Below, one piece after another: positions 1 to 9,623 of a stretch of DNA of 64,000 nucleotides. Below the pieces are notes generated by a model. That model was not told where the DNA came from, did not search any database, and saw only the letters and a list, made by a program, of their open reading frames with translations. Numbering within the stretch: the stretch's first letter is position 1; each line of letters begins with the position of its first letter. A program made the translations under genes and the position numbers. Source of the stretch: Neotamlana laminarinivorans (GTDB lineage Bacteria > Bacteroidota > Bacteroidia > Flavobacteriales > Flavobacteriaceae); NCBI RefSeq assembly GCF_020523925.1, contig NZ_JAJAPW010000002.1, forward strand, positions 186,001 to 250,000, given 5' to 3'.

Positions 1-74
1 ACCGATGCTGCTTTAAACCAAACCTTTACCTCGTCTGGCTTTACGCTTTTATATTTTTTAGCAACTGTAATCAT
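1..74 (-). CDS. nirD: Probable nitrite reductase small subunit NirD (5' end only)
   Basis: An ATG at 74 on the minus strand opens a frame that stays open to the window edge (24 codons, beginning MITVAKKYKSVKPDE and continuing with VKVWFKAAS). It lies 29 nt downstream of the nirB stop in the same direction, which is where nirD normally sits. The WFKAA-type start resembles the N-terminus of Rieske-like NirD proteins of Bacteroidota. Only the N-terminus is present, so the iron-sulfur or Rieske-like fold cannot be checked; the call rests mainly on position. Confidence 0.5.
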   Translation of the reverse strand, partial: MITVAKKYKSVKPDEVKVWFKAAS

Positions 75-103
75 GTTTATGTTTGTGTTTTTAGCTGTAA
101 TTA

Positions 104-2620
104 TTATTTCCAAGGTTCTGGCATTTTTTGGTCTCTCATTGGCACAAAAACAATGTTGTCGTCTTCTTCTTTGCTATTTACAAAATGGTTAAAACGTTTC
201 ATCATTTCTGGATCGTTAACAGCTTGTGTCCATTCGCATTCAAACTTATTAACTAAAGTTTGCATTTCTTCTTCTAAATCTTTTGCAATACCTAATTTAT
301 CGTCTATAATTACTTCTTTTAAATATTCAATACCACCTTCTAGTCGTTCTTGCCATGCAGCAGTACGCTGTAACGGTTTTGCTGTTCGCATGTATAACAT
401 TAAGTAACGGTCCAGGTATTTAATTACGGTTTCGTTATCAATTTGCTCTGCAAATAATTCGGCATGTCTTGGCGTTGCACCACCGTTACCACCAACGTAA
501 AGATTCCAACCACCTTCAACAGCAATTAAACCAAAATCTTTTCCGCGAGCTTCGGCACATTCACGAATACAACCAGAAACACCACCTTTAATTTTATGCG
601 GGGCACGAATACCACGATAGCGGTTTTCTAGCTCTATACCAAAACTCACACTTTCGTCCATACCGTAACGACACCAAGTAGAACCTACACAGGTTTTTAC
701 AGTACGTAGTGATTTACCGTAAGCATGACCACTCTCGAAACCATGTGCTATTAAATCTTTCCAAATTAATGGTAATTGATTTAAGGTTGCACCAAATAAA
801 TCGATACGAACACCACCCGTTACTTTTGTATATAAATCGTATTTTTTAGCTATTTCGCCAAGTGCAATTAACTTATCTGGTGTAATTTCTCCACCAGGAA
901 CTCTTGGCACTACAGAATACGTCCCGTTTCGTTGAATATTCGCTAAAAATCTATCATTTGAATCTTGAATAGCATATTCTTTATTAGCAGTATCGGCATG
1001 AATACTCGCCATTAAAGACGCTACTACAGGCTTACACAGCTCACAACCATGACCACCGTTTCCGTGATTATCTAGAACCTCATTAAAAGTTTGGTAACCT
1101 TTAACTTGAATAATTTTATATAAATCTTGACGGTTATAATCGAAATGCTCGCAAATAGTATCTTTAACCTCAATACCTAAAGATTTTAAAGTTGCTTCGG
1201 TAATATCTTTAACCATTGGTTTACAACCACCACAACCTGTTCCTGCTTTTGTACAAGATACAACATCGGCTAAATCTTTAGCTTCACCACTTTCAATAGC
1301 GCCACAAATTTGTCCTTTAGTTACGCTTTCGCACGAACATACTTGAGCATCGTCTGGTAAATCCATAACATCGCCAAAGGCCGCAGCACCATCGCTAGTT
1401 GGTAAAATTAATTGTGCTGGCTCTTCTGGAATAGCCATACTATTCATATACATTTGGTGTAACATATTATAATCGGCAGCATCGCCAACTAAAATTCCAC
1501 CAAGAAGTGTTTTTCTATCTAAACTTACATTAATACGTTTATATAAAAATTTCGTTTTATCTTCATAAATTATTGAATGACCTTTTGAAGCTGGCATAAA
1601 AGGCTCTCCAAAACTCGCAACATCTACACCAATTAATTTCAGTTTTGTAGACATATCAATTTCTTCTGGCATTTCAGCACTAGCATCTCCTAGAACTTGC
1701 TTTACCGCAATATCTGCCATATCATATCCTGGAGCCACTAAACCATAAATCATTTGGTTTAACAAGGCCACCTCACCAATAGCATAAATATTCTCGTCTG
1801 ATGTTTGCATTTTATTATTCACAACAATACCGCCACGAACACCAACTTCTAAATCGCATGTTTTAGCAAGCTCATCTCTTGGACGAATACCTGCGGAAAC
1901 AATTAACATATCAACATCTAAAACATCATCTTCACCAAACTCCATTCCCACAATAGCATCGTCTCCTAAAATTTGATTAGTTGCTTTGCTTAAATGAATA
2001 TTTAAACCAATAGATTCTAATTTTAACTGAAGCACTTTACTACTTCTAGAATCTAATTGTCTTGGCATTAATTTAGGCGCAAACTCTACAATATGTGGTT
2101 CTAAGCCCATATCTAAAACAGCTTTACCAGCCTCTAAACCAAGTAAACCACCACCTAAAACAGCCGCTTTAGCATCTGGATTAGTCTTTTTTAAATCGGC
2201 AGCATAAGCTAGCATGCCTTCCAAATCTTCAATAGTTCTGTAAACAAAAACCCCTTTTTTCTCAACACCTTTAATTGGCGGCACAAAAGGTGAAGATCCT
2301 GTAGCAAGAATTAAATAATCGTAAGTAAAGGTTCTATCTTTTGATGTGGTAATTGTTTTAGAATCGCGATGTATATCTACCACACGTTCGTTCGTCACCA
2401 AATCGATTCCGTTTTCTACATACCATTCGGCAGGAGCCATTTCTAAGGCTTTAGCATCTTGATTTGCAAAATATTCACTTAAATGAACACGATCGTACGC
2501 CGGACGAGGTTCTTCTCCAAAAACCGTTAACTTAAAAGTATCATCGGTAGCTTGTTGTACAAACTTTTCGCAAAACTTGTAACCTACCATACCATTACCT
2601 ACTACAATAATTTTTTTCAT
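104..2620 (-). CDS. nirB: Nitrite reductase [NAD(P)H] large subunit
   Basis: 838 residues, the usual NirB length. NirB reduces nitrite to ammonium in the cytoplasm using NAD(P)H, FAD, [2Fe-2S], siroheme and [4Fe-4S] centres. Seen: an N-terminal FAD site (GNGMVG, residues 8-13), a second dinucleotide fold (VLGGGLLGLEAG near residue 155), a BFD-like [2Fe-2S] region with VCSCES and GCGGCKP near residues 427-465, and the siroheme/[4Fe-4S] cysteines as C-x5-C (TCVGSTWC) and C-x3-C (GCIREC) near residues 645-685. A probable nirD follows, so this is the assimilatory or cytoplasmic nitrite reductase pair. Upstream lies a TATATTTG element and two TACGTA sites. Confidence 0.97.
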   Translation of the reverse strand: MKKIIVVGNGMVGYKFCEKFVQQATDDTFKLTVFGEEPRPAYDRVHLSEYFANQDAKALEMAPAEWYVENGIDLVTNERVVDIHRDSKTITTSKDRTFTYDYLILATGSSPFVPPIKGVEKKGVFVYRTIEDLEGMLAYAADLKKTNPDAKAAVLGGGLLGLEAGKAVLDMGLEPHIVEFAPKLMPRQLDSRSSKVLQLKLESIGLNIHLSKATNQILGDDAIVGMEFGEDDVLDVDMLIVSAGIRPRDELAKTCDLEVGVRGGIVVNNKMQTSDENIYAIGEVALLNQMIYGLVAPGYDMADIAVKQVLGDASAEMPEEIDMSTKLKLIGVDVASFGEPFMPASKGHSIIYEDKTKFLYKRINVSLDRKTLLGGILVGDAADYNMLHQMYMNSMAIPEEPAQLILPTSDGAAAFGDVMDLPDDAQVCSCESVTKGQICGAIESGEAKDLADVVSCTKAGTGCGGCKPMVKDITEATLKSLGIEVKDTICEHFDYNRQDLYKIIQVKGYQTFNEVLDNHGNGGHGCELCKPVVASLMASIHADTANKEYAIQDSNDRFLANIQRNGTYSVVPRVPGGEITPDKLIALGEIAKKYDLYTKVTGGVRIDLFGATLNQLPLIWKDLIAHGFESGHAYGKSLRTVKTCVGSTWCRYGMDESVSFGIELENRYRGIRAPHKIKGGVSGCIRECAEARGKDFGLIAVEGGWNLYVGGNGGATPRHAELFAEQIDNETVIKYLDRYLMLYMRTAKPLQRTAAWQERLEGGIEYLKEVIIDDKLGIAKDLEEEMQTLVNKFECEWTQAVNDPEMMKRFNHFVNSKEEDDNIVFVPMRDQKMPEPWK

Positions 2621-2661
2621 AACTACGTATTTTCAAAACAAATATAAGTAAAAACTACGTA
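2621..2661 (-). promoter_or_regulatory. nirB promoter with paired TACGTA sites
   Basis: On the minus strand TATATTTG (2639-2646) matches the Bacteroidota -7 element TAnnTTTG and ends 18 nt before the nirB ATG. No TTTG is visible at the -33 position. The 9-mer AACTACGTA occurs twice, at 2621-2629 and 2653-2661, exactly 32 bp apart and on both sides of the -7 element. Each copy contains the palindrome TACGTA. This looks like a paired site for a dimeric regulator; the regulator is unknown to me. Confidence 0.5.
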
Positions 2662-2833
2662 ATTATACTTAATTTTTAATTTTAAAATGAAGAAAACACA
2701 CATTATTATGAAATTATTAAATTGAAATATTAAAAATTACGCATAAAACAAAATACCAATATTAATATTTACAAAAAATACAATTTCTTTAAAATGAATA
2801 TAAAACCCTGTTTTCTATAGTTATACTTTTAGT

Positions 2834-2841
2834 TACCTTTG
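2834..2841 (+). promoter_or_regulatory. Candidate -7 element of the yicC-gmk-nadD operon
   Basis: TACCTTTG matches TAnnTTTG and lies 21 nt before the yicC ATG. No convincing TTTG is seen about 19-21 nt upstream, so this is a partial promoter match only. Confidence 0.35.
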
Positions 2842-2862
2842 TAAACTTTAATATACAAGTTT

Positions 2863-3720
2863 ATGATTTATTCCATGACAGGTTACGGAAAATCTGTTTT
2901 ACAACTACCTACAAAGAAAATAACTATCGAGCTAAAGTCTTTAAATAGCAAAAATTTAGACTTAAATGCAAGAATGCCTTCTATTTACAGAGAAAAAGAG
3001 CTAGCAATAAGAAAGCTACTTGCTAATGAATTAGTTAGAGGCAAAGTAGATTTTTCAATTTACGTTGAAGCTACCGCCGATGATTCTTCTACACAAATAA
3101 ACACTCCCGTTGTTAAACAATACATGGAGCAGTTAAAATCTGTAGTTGATGCAAATGAAGTAGAGCTACTTAAAATGGCTGTTAGATTTCCTGATACTCT
3201 AAACACAGTTAGAGAAGAAATTAATGAAGATGAATGGAATGCTATACAAACTGAAATAAACACAGCAATTAGCGATCTAATTAATCATAGGCAAAACGAG
3301 GGTAAGGTTTTAGAAGAAGACTTTAATAACCGCGTAAAAACTATTGAAATTCTTTTAAACCAAGTTGCCGAAATGGATCCGGAGCGAGTTGAAGCTGTGA
3401 GAGAACGTTTACTAAAAGGTGTTGAAGAATTAAAAGAAAAGTACGATGAAAACAGATTTGAACAAGAACTTGTGTATTATATTGAAAAATTTGACATAAC
3501 CGAAGAAAAAGTTCGGCTAAAAAACCACCTAAACTATTTTATAGAATCTTTAAACACTAAAGATTCTAACGGAAAAAAACTAGGCTTTATAAGCCAAGAA
3601 ATGGGTAGAGAAATAAATACTATTGGCTCGAAAAGCAATTATGCACCAATGCAACAACTTGTGGTACAAATGAAAGACGAGCTAGAAAAAATTAAAGAAC
3701 AATTACTAAACGTACTTTAA
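2863..3720 (+). CDS. YicC/YloC family endoribonuclease
   Basis: 285 residues beginning with the family signature SMTGYG. The N-terminal YicC-like domain spans about residues 2-155. The C-terminal DUF1732-type half (about 200-285) ends in the typical helical segment around GREINTIGSK. Members in E. coli (YicC) and Bacillus (YloC) act as endoribonucleases that affect RNA turnover. The gene sits 17 nt ahead of gmk; the yicC-gmk pairing is conserved in many bacteria and supports the call. The start is fixed by the SMTGYG signature immediately after the first residues. Confidence 0.93.
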   Translation: MIYSMTGYGKSVLQLPTKKITIELKSLNSKNLDLNARMPSIYREKELAIRKLLANELVRGKVDFSIYVEATADDSSTQINTPVVKQYMEQLKSVVDANEVELLKMAVRFPDTLNTVREEINEDEWNAIQTEINTAISDLINHRQNEGKVLEEDFNNRVKTIEILLNQVAEMDPERVEAVRERLLKGVEELKEKYDENRFEQELVYYIEKFDITEEKVRLKNHLNYFIESLNTKDSNGKKLGFISQEMGREINTIGSKSNYAPMQQLVVQMKDELEKIKEQLLNVL

Positions 3721-3737
3721 TAAAACACCTTACTTAA

Positions 3738-4325
3738 GTGACTAAAGAAACCAAAAAACAAGGCAAACTTATAGTGTTTTCTGCTCCTTCTGGCTCAGGC
3801 AAAACTACAATTGTTAGGCATTTATTAAAAAAAGAACAATTAAATTTAGAGTTTTCAATATCTGCAACATCCCGTGAAAAACGAGGAAACGAAATTGATG
3901 GTAAGGATTACTATTTCTTATCTGCCAAAGAATTTAAAAATAAAATTAAAACAGACGAATTTTTAGAGTGGGAAGAAGTATACCGCGATAATTTTTATGG
4001 CACTTTAAAAACCGAAGTAGAGCGCATTTGGGCGAAAGGTAAAAATGTAATTTTTGATATAGATGTTTCTGGCGGCTTGCGTATAAAACGAAAGTTTCCA
4101 GAGAATACTCTGGCTATTTTTGTAAAACCCCCAAGTATTGATGAACTTAAAATTAGGCTTAAAAAACGTAAAACCGAAAGTGCCGATAAAATAAATATGC
4201 GTGTGGCAAAAGCATCTGCAGAATTAGCAACAGCACCACTTTTTGATACTATAGTAGTAAACGACAATTTAGAAAATGCCTTAACTGAAGCCGAAAAACT
4301 AGTTAACAACTTTGTAAATTCATAA
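3738..4325 (+). CDS. gmk: Guanylate kinase
   Basis: 195 residues, normal for Gmk. It phosphorylates GMP to GDP with ATP in purine nucleotide metabolism. The P-loop SAPSGSGKTT lies at about residues 15-24, followed by the GMP-binding segment SREKRGNEIDGKDYYF. The start is GTG at 3738; no in-frame ATG precedes the P-loop, and a GTG here gives a normal N-terminus. It lies 17 nt after yicC and 6 nt before nadD, so the three genes are almost certainly one operon. Confidence 0.96.
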   Translation: MTKETKKQGKLIVFSAPSGSGKTTIVRHLLKKEQLNLEFSISATSREKRGNEIDGKDYYFLSAKEFKNKIKTDEFLEWEEVYRDNFYGTLKTEVERIWAKGKNVIFDIDVSGGLRIKRKFPENTLAIFVKPPSIDELKIRLKKRKTESADKINMRVAKASAELATAPLFDTIVVNDNLENALTEAEKLVNNFVNS

Positions 4326-4331
4326 AAACCC

Positions 4332-4910
4332 ATGAAAATTGGTTTATATTTTGGCTCTTTTAACCCTATACATATTGGACATTTAATTATAGCCAACCAC
4401 TTAGCAGAAAACAGCGACTTAGATCAAATTTGGTTTGTAGTTACACCCCACAACCCTTTTAAAAAGAAAAGTAGTTTGCTAGATAATTACCAACGGCTAG
4501 AAATGGTTCATCTGGCCACAGAAGATTATGATAAGTTAAAACCTAGCAATATTGAATTTAACTTACCTCAGCCAAATTACACCGTTAACACATTAGCTTA
4601 CCTTCAAGAAAAACACCCCAACTATGAGTTTGCTTTAATTATGGGGGAAGATAATTTAAAGAGTCTTCACAAATGGAAAAATTATGATGTTATTCTAGAA
4701 AATCATCACATTTATGTTTACCCTAGAATTTCAAACAAAACAGCTCCTGTACATTTATTAAATCATAACAAAATACATACTATTGATGCCCCAATAATCC
4801 AAATTTCATCAACTCATATACGCAATTCAATAAAAGCAAATAAAAATATTAAACCACTAGTTTCTTCCTCTGTATGGCAATACCTAGATGAAATGAATTT
4901 TTATAAATAG
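4332..4910 (+). CDS. nadD: Nicotinate-nucleotide adenylyltransferase
   Basis: 192 residues. NadD adenylates nicotinate mononucleotide to deamido-NAD in NAD synthesis. The nucleotidyltransferase signature is plain: GSFNPIHIGH near residues 8-17 (the HxGH motif), and ISSTHIR near the C-terminus (the SxTxxR-type motif). Length and N-terminus MKIGLYFGSFNP match the family. It begins 6 nt after gmk and closes the operon; the next gene starts after a 127 nt gap. Confidence 0.96.
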   Translation: MKIGLYFGSFNPIHIGHLIIANHLAENSDLDQIWFVVTPHNPFKKKSSLLDNYQRLEMVHLATEDYDKLKPSNIEFNLPQPNYTVNTLAYLQEKHPNYEFALIMGEDNLKSLHKWKNYDVILENHHIYVYPRISNKTAPVHLLNHNKIHTIDAPIIQISSTHIRNSIKANKNIKPLVSSSVWQYLDEMNFYK

Positions 4911-5037
4911 TTAAAATAATGACTCTTAAAGTTTTGTAAGTTTATTTACATAATTATACACCATATATACATAATACCAACTAGAAATTTGTAAATAAAG
5001 TACTATTTTAGATGACTGATAACTTTATTTTTAAAGA

Positions 5038-8000
5038 ATGGAAGGTAAAAATTCTGATTTATATGTAGTTGGTATCGGTGCTTCTGCAGGTGGTTTAGAT
5101 GCTATACAAACCCTATTTGACAATATTCCAAATAATTCAGGTATAGCCTTTGTGATTATTCAGCATTTATCTCCAGATTTTAAAAGCTTAATGCCCGAAT
5201 TACTTAGTAAGCATACTAAAATGCCTATTTTTACGGCAGAAGATAAACAAACCATTAAACCTAACTGTATATACCTTAATCAACGAAACAAAAACTTACA
5301 TATAAAAGGTTCCGAACTTTATTTACTAGATAAAGGCCCTAAAAATAATTTAAATTTACCAATAGATATTTTTTTTCATACACTAGGTGAAGAGTACAAA
5401 GAGCGTTCGGTTGGTGTTATTTTATCTGGAACTGGTTCAGATGGGTCTAGAGGTATAAGAACTATAAAGGAAGGCAATGGCACTATTATAGTACAAGACC
5501 CAATTACAGCTCAATTTGATGGCATGCCTAACTCTGCCATTTCTACTAATTTAGCCGATTACGTTTTAAGCCCGGTTCAAATTGCAGCACTTTTTCAAGA
5601 TAAACCTATTAAGCATAAAATAGCTATTGATTTAGACACACATTCATCTAACGAAGCTTTAATTGACAATATTCTAGATGTCATTTATAAATTTTCTGGA
5701 ATTAATTTTAAAGAATATAAGAAAAATACCCTTTTACGTAGGCTTGAAAAACGTATGAATATTAAAAACATTCATCAGCTCTATGATTATTTAACATACC
5801 TTAAAAGCAACGACGAAGAAAAGCAAATTTTAAAAGATGATTTTTTAATAGGAGTTACACGTTTTTTTAGAGACAAAGAGGCTTTTTCAATTTTAAACCA
5901 AAATGTAATTGCCGAAATATGTAAATCAAAAAAAAATGCAGAAACTATAAGGGTTTGGGTTGCTGCTTGCTCCACTGGGGAAGAAGTTTATTCAATAGCC
6001 ATTTTAATAGACGATTATATTCGCACAAATAATTTAGGCATAGATTTTAAAATTTTCGCTACAGATATAGATCCTAAGGCTCTTGCCATAGCTAGCATTG
6101 GCGCTTACCATGTTAATATTGTAAGCGAAATAGATAAATCGTATTTAGATCGTTATTTTTTAAGAACAGGCAATAAAATCCAAATTATAAAACGCTTGAG
6201 AGAAAAAATAGTTTTCTCTAATCATAACCTAATTAAAGACCCTCCTTTTATTAGAATGGATTTAATTTCTTGTAGAAACTTACTTATTTATTTTGATAAT
6301 AAAGTGCAAAAGAAAGTTATGTATAACTTTCAATTTGCATTAAATAAATATGGGTATTTATTTTTAGGAAATAGCGAAACTCTTGGCGAAGTTTCAAAAT
6401 TATATAAAACCATTGATGTTAAATGGAAAATTTTTCAAAACATTTCGTCAACAAAACATATACCTTCTCAAAATAACTCTATAGAAAGAGTAAGCACATT
6501 ATCATACAAAACACCTTTTGAGTCTCTTCCAACAACATCTTTTCACAGAGACAAAGAAAACCCAGAGTTAATATTTCATAAATACCTAAGTAAAAAATAT
6601 GGTCCTGCATCTATATTTATAGACGAAAACTATAATATATTATTCATAAAAGGTGATGCTGGTAAACGCCTAATGCATAAAGAAGGTGTTTTTCAAAATA
6701 ATCTGCTAAATATTGTACATCCAGATGTTGCATCAATAATTAGGAACGGGGTTAGAAAACTAAACATCGAAAAAAAATCTGTTTCTATAAAAGGTGTTAC
6801 AAACAAAACTACAGATAATAACCTAACTTTCGATTTAACTTTTCATAAACCAAACAAAGAGGAAGGCTTAAGCGATTGTTATTTAATTGAGTTTAGTAAC
6901 GACAAAGCTATAGATCTTTCAGATTCTATTGTAATAAATAATGTAAACTTAAACGAAGCTTCGAGTCAACGTTTAGAAGATTTAGAAAACGAACTTAAAT
7001 TTGTTAAAACAGAGCTACAAAATGCTATTGAAGAGTTAGAAACAAGTAACGAAGAGTTGCAATCATCCAACGAAGAGCTAATGGCATCAAACGAAGAACT
7101 TCAAAGTACAAACGAAGAACTTCAATCTGTAAATGAAGAATTATACACCGTAAACTCAGAACTTCAAGAAAAAAACACCGAGCTAACCAACCTTAGTAAC
7201 GATGTTACTAACCTTTTAGACAATACAGATATTGCCACCTTATTTTTAGATACAGACTTAAGAATACGAAAATTTACGCCAGCATTAAAACAAGTGTTTA
7301 GCTTAAGGGAAACAGACTTAGGGAGGCCTTTATCTAGTTTTACATCAAACTTTAACGAAGAGACTAGAGAAGCAATAATTAAAGATTCTGAGCTCGTTCT
7401 AAAAAAACTAATAACCGTAGAAAAACAATTAAAAGATAAATTTGGTAATTTTTATTTACAGCGAATAAGTCCATTTATAACAGCCTCAAAAAATATAAAT
7501 GGTGTTGTAATAACTCTAGATAATATAAACAAACTAAAAGAAATTGAAAAAGAGCTAGCACAAACAGAACGTAGATATCATAGAGTTTTTGAAAACCTAA
7601 GTGAAGGCTTTATTCAAGCCAAAGCTATTATTAACGACAAAAACAGAATAATAGATTGGAAAATTATTGATTTTAACCAAAAGCTAGAAGAAATATTTAA
7701 TTTAAAAGAAAAATTAACAGGATTAAGTATTTTAGATTTAGAACCCTATACTTTAACCAATATTGAAAGTTGGATTGGTGCTTTTGAAAAAACAGCTTTA
7801 ACCGAAAAAGACCATTTTATTGACAACTTTACAACCAAAAATAATAAACATTTTTATGTACACTTATTCTCTCCAGGAGAAAACGAAATAGCAGCAACTT
7901 TTACTGATGTTACAGAACTTAAAAACCAAAAGGAAGCTTTAGCTAAAAGTGAAGCTGAACTTACTAGAGTCCAATCTCTAGCAGAAATAGGAAGTTGGCA

Positions 8001-9468
8001 TTTAGACTTAAAAACAAATGAAGTTGAGTGGACCAAAGAACTTTATAAAATATTTAATTGGGATTATAAATTACCACCACCAAACTTAAGCGAAACTGAA
8101 AAAATATTAACTTCAAAAAGCTGGGTAATATTGAATAATGCAATAACTAATACTGTAAAAACAGGAAAACCCTACGAAATTGAACTTAATTTAAAAACAG
8201 ATAAAAATAAAAATACCTGGATTTGGTCTAGAGGAGAAACCGTAAAAGACAATAATGGCAATGTAATAGGCCTCAGAGGTGCCGCTCAAAACATCACAGA
8301 ATCTAAATCTGTAGAAAAAGAACTTATTATTGCACGAAAAAATGCAGAACTAGCTAACGCACATAAAAATTATTTCTTGGCTAACATGAGTCACGAAATA
8401 AGAACACCAATGAACGGTGTTTTAGGCTTCTCCGAGTTATTAAAAAACGATCAACTATCAACAAAAGACAGACTAAAGTATCTTGAAATTATAGATAGCA
8501 ACTCGAAACAATTATTAAATTTAATAGATGATATTATTGATATAGCTAAAATAGAATCTGAAGAAATAAAAATACTATATAAGCCATGTCATTTACCTAA
8601 TCTTATTAAAAATTTAGAAATAACCTACAACCAATTAAAATTAAGCAAGTATAAAAAAGATGATATAGACATAAAGGTTAAAATACCAGAAAACTATAAA
8701 AACCTTGTAGTGATTACCGATATTCAACGTTTGCAACAAATACTCTCAAACCTATTAAATAACGCTTTAAAATTTTCTTTAGAAGGAGAAATATCTTTTG
8801 GTTTTAATGTTATTAAAAATGAAATTATCTTTTTTGTAAAAGATCAAGGTATCGGTATTAAAAAAGAAAAACAAAAAGAAGTTTTTGAAAGATTCAAACA
8901 AGTAAACTACAATGATAATGCAAACTATCGTGGCACTGGACTTGGGCTTGCCATTTCTAAAGGTTTAGTAAATCTACTTGGTGGAGAAATGAAACTGCAA
9001 TCAGAATATGGAAAAGGAACATTATTCGAGTTTACTTTACCTCTTAAACAAGGCAGCCTTAACTCTAATAAGAAAAAAATCTCCAATGTAAACGAAAGTG
9101 AATTTTTAAAAGGAAAAAATATTTTAATTGCAGAAGATGATTCGTTAGTGCAACTATTATTTAAAATAGTGCTAAAAAACACAAATGCTAACATTTTATT
9201 TGCAAACAATGGAAAAGAAGCTGTAAAAATTTTTAATGAACATACATGCGATATTGTATTGCTAGATATTAGAATGCCAGAAATGAACGGCATTGATGCT
9301 CTAGACAAAATTATAGCAATTAACCCTCAAGCAAAAGTAATTATGCAAACTGCATATGCCATGCCAGAGGAAAAAGAAAAATGCTTTAATAAAGGCTGCG
9401 TTGGTTATTTAACAAAACCTGTTGCTAAAGAAGATTTGTTTGAAGAATTAAATAAATGGATAAAATAG
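5038..9468 (+). CDS. CheB-CheR-PAS hybrid sensor histidine kinase/response regulator
   Basis: 1,476 residues. Domain order: CheB methylesterase (about 5-190; GASAGG with Ser16, QHLSP with His43, GTGSDG), CheR methyltransferase (about 215-475; GVTRFFRD, then ACSTGEEVYS for SAM binding), a coiled coil built on repeats such as NEELQSSNEELMASNEELQ (about 640-715), three PAS-like regions (about 715-1090), HisKA (SHEIRTPMNG, His1119), HATPase (GTGLGLAISKGL), and a C-terminal receiver with Asp1410 in LLDIRMPEMNG and a later TKP lysine. The CheB and CheR catalytic residues look intact, yet no chemotaxis genes are nearby. Probably a cytoplasmic multi-input sensor: no signal peptide or membrane helix is visible. 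Targets are unknown; the exosortase locus starts 155 nt downstream. Confidence 0.93.
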   Translation: MEGKNSDLYVVGIGASAGGLDAIQTLFDNIPNNSGIAFVIIQHLSPDFKSLMPELLSKHTKMPIFTAEDKQTIKPNCIYLNQRNKNLHIKGSELYLLDKGPKNNLNLPIDIFFHTLGEEYKERSVGVILSGTGSDGSRGIRTIKEGNGTIIVQDPITAQFDGMPNSAISTNLADYVLSPVQIAALFQDKPIKHKIAIDLDTHSSNEALIDNILDVIYKFSGINFKEYKKNTLLRRLEKRMNIKNIHQLYDYLTYLKSNDEEKQILKDDFLIGVTRFFRDKEAFSILNQNVIAEICKSKKNAETIRVWVAACSTGEEVYSIAILIDDYIRTNNLGIDFKIFATDIDPKALAIASIGAYHVNIVSEIDKSYLDRYFLRTGNKIQIIKRLREKIVFSNHNLIKDPPFIRMDLISCRNLLIYFDNKVQKKVMYNFQFALNKYGYLFLGNSETLGEVSKLYKTIDVKWKIFQNISSTKHIPSQNNSIERVSTLSYKTPFESLPTTSFHRDKENPELIFHKYLSKKYGPASIFIDENYNILFIKGDAGKRLMHKEGVFQNNLLNIVHPDVASIIRNGVRKLNIEKKSVSIKGVTNKTTDNNLTFDLTFHKPNKEEGLSDCYLIEFSNDKAIDLSDSIVINNVNLNEASSQRLEDLENELKFVKTELQNAIEELETSNEELQSSNEELMASNEELQSTNEELQSVNEELYTVNSELQEKNTELTNLSNDVTNLLDNTDIATLFLDTDLRIRKFTPALKQVFSLRETDLGRPLSSFTSNFNEETREAIIKDSELVLKKLITVEKQLKDKFGNFYLQRISPFITASKNINGVVITLDNINKLKEIEKELAQTERRYHRVFENLSEGFIQAKAIINDKNRIIDWKIIDFNQKLEEIFNLKEKLTGLSILDLEPYTLTNIESWIGAFEKTALTEKDHFIDNFTTKNNKHFYVHLFSPGENEIAATFTDVTELKNQKEALAKSEAELTRVQSLAEIGSWHLDLKTNEVEWTKELYKIFNWDYKLPPPNLSETEKILTSKSWVILNNAITNTVKTGKPYEIELNLKTDKNKNTWIWSRGETVKDNNGNVIGLRGAAQNITESKSVEKELIIARKNAELANAHKNYFLANMSHEIRTPMNGVLGFSELLKNDQLSTKDRLKYLEIIDSNSKQLLNLIDDIIDIAKIESEEIKILYKPCHLPNLIKNLEITYNQLKLSKYKKDDIDIKVKIPENYKNLVVITDIQRLQQILSNLLNNALKFSLEGEISFGFNVIKNEIIFFVKDQGIGIKKEKQKEVFERFKQVNYNDNANYRGTGLGLAISKGLVNLLGGEMKLQSEYGKGTLFEFTLPLKQGSLNSNKKKISNVNESEFLKGKNILIAEDDSLVQLLFKIVLKNTNANILFANNGKEAVKIFNEHTCDIVLLDIRMPEMNGIDALDKIIAINPQAKVIMQTAYAMPEEKEKCFNKGCVGYLTKPVAKEDLFEELNKWIK

Positions 9469-9475
9469 GCCCTAC

Positions 9476-9529
9476 TATTTTAAAGAAAAAAATGACATTT
9501 TATTTGTTTTAGATAGTATTTTAAAGAAA
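9476..9529. repeat. 13-bp direct repeat in the gap after the hybrid kinase
   Basis: TATTTTAAAGAAA occurs at 9476-9488 and again at 9517-9529, 41 bp apart. The gap is very AT-rich, so chance or slippage is possible; no function assigned. Confidence 0.3.
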
Positions 9530-9623
9530 GAATTACTGTTTTTATCGAAAATAAAACTTAAATAATACATAGATTTAAATTTATTTTAAATTTACACTAT
9601 TACAAACAACAAACCCTAAACAC

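Noticed and set aside
4941-4999. Inverted repeat TTTATTTAC/GTAAATAAA ahead of the hybrid kinase gene
   Set aside because: Perfect over 9 bp but 41 nt apart in very AT-rich DNA; chance is a sufficient explanation.
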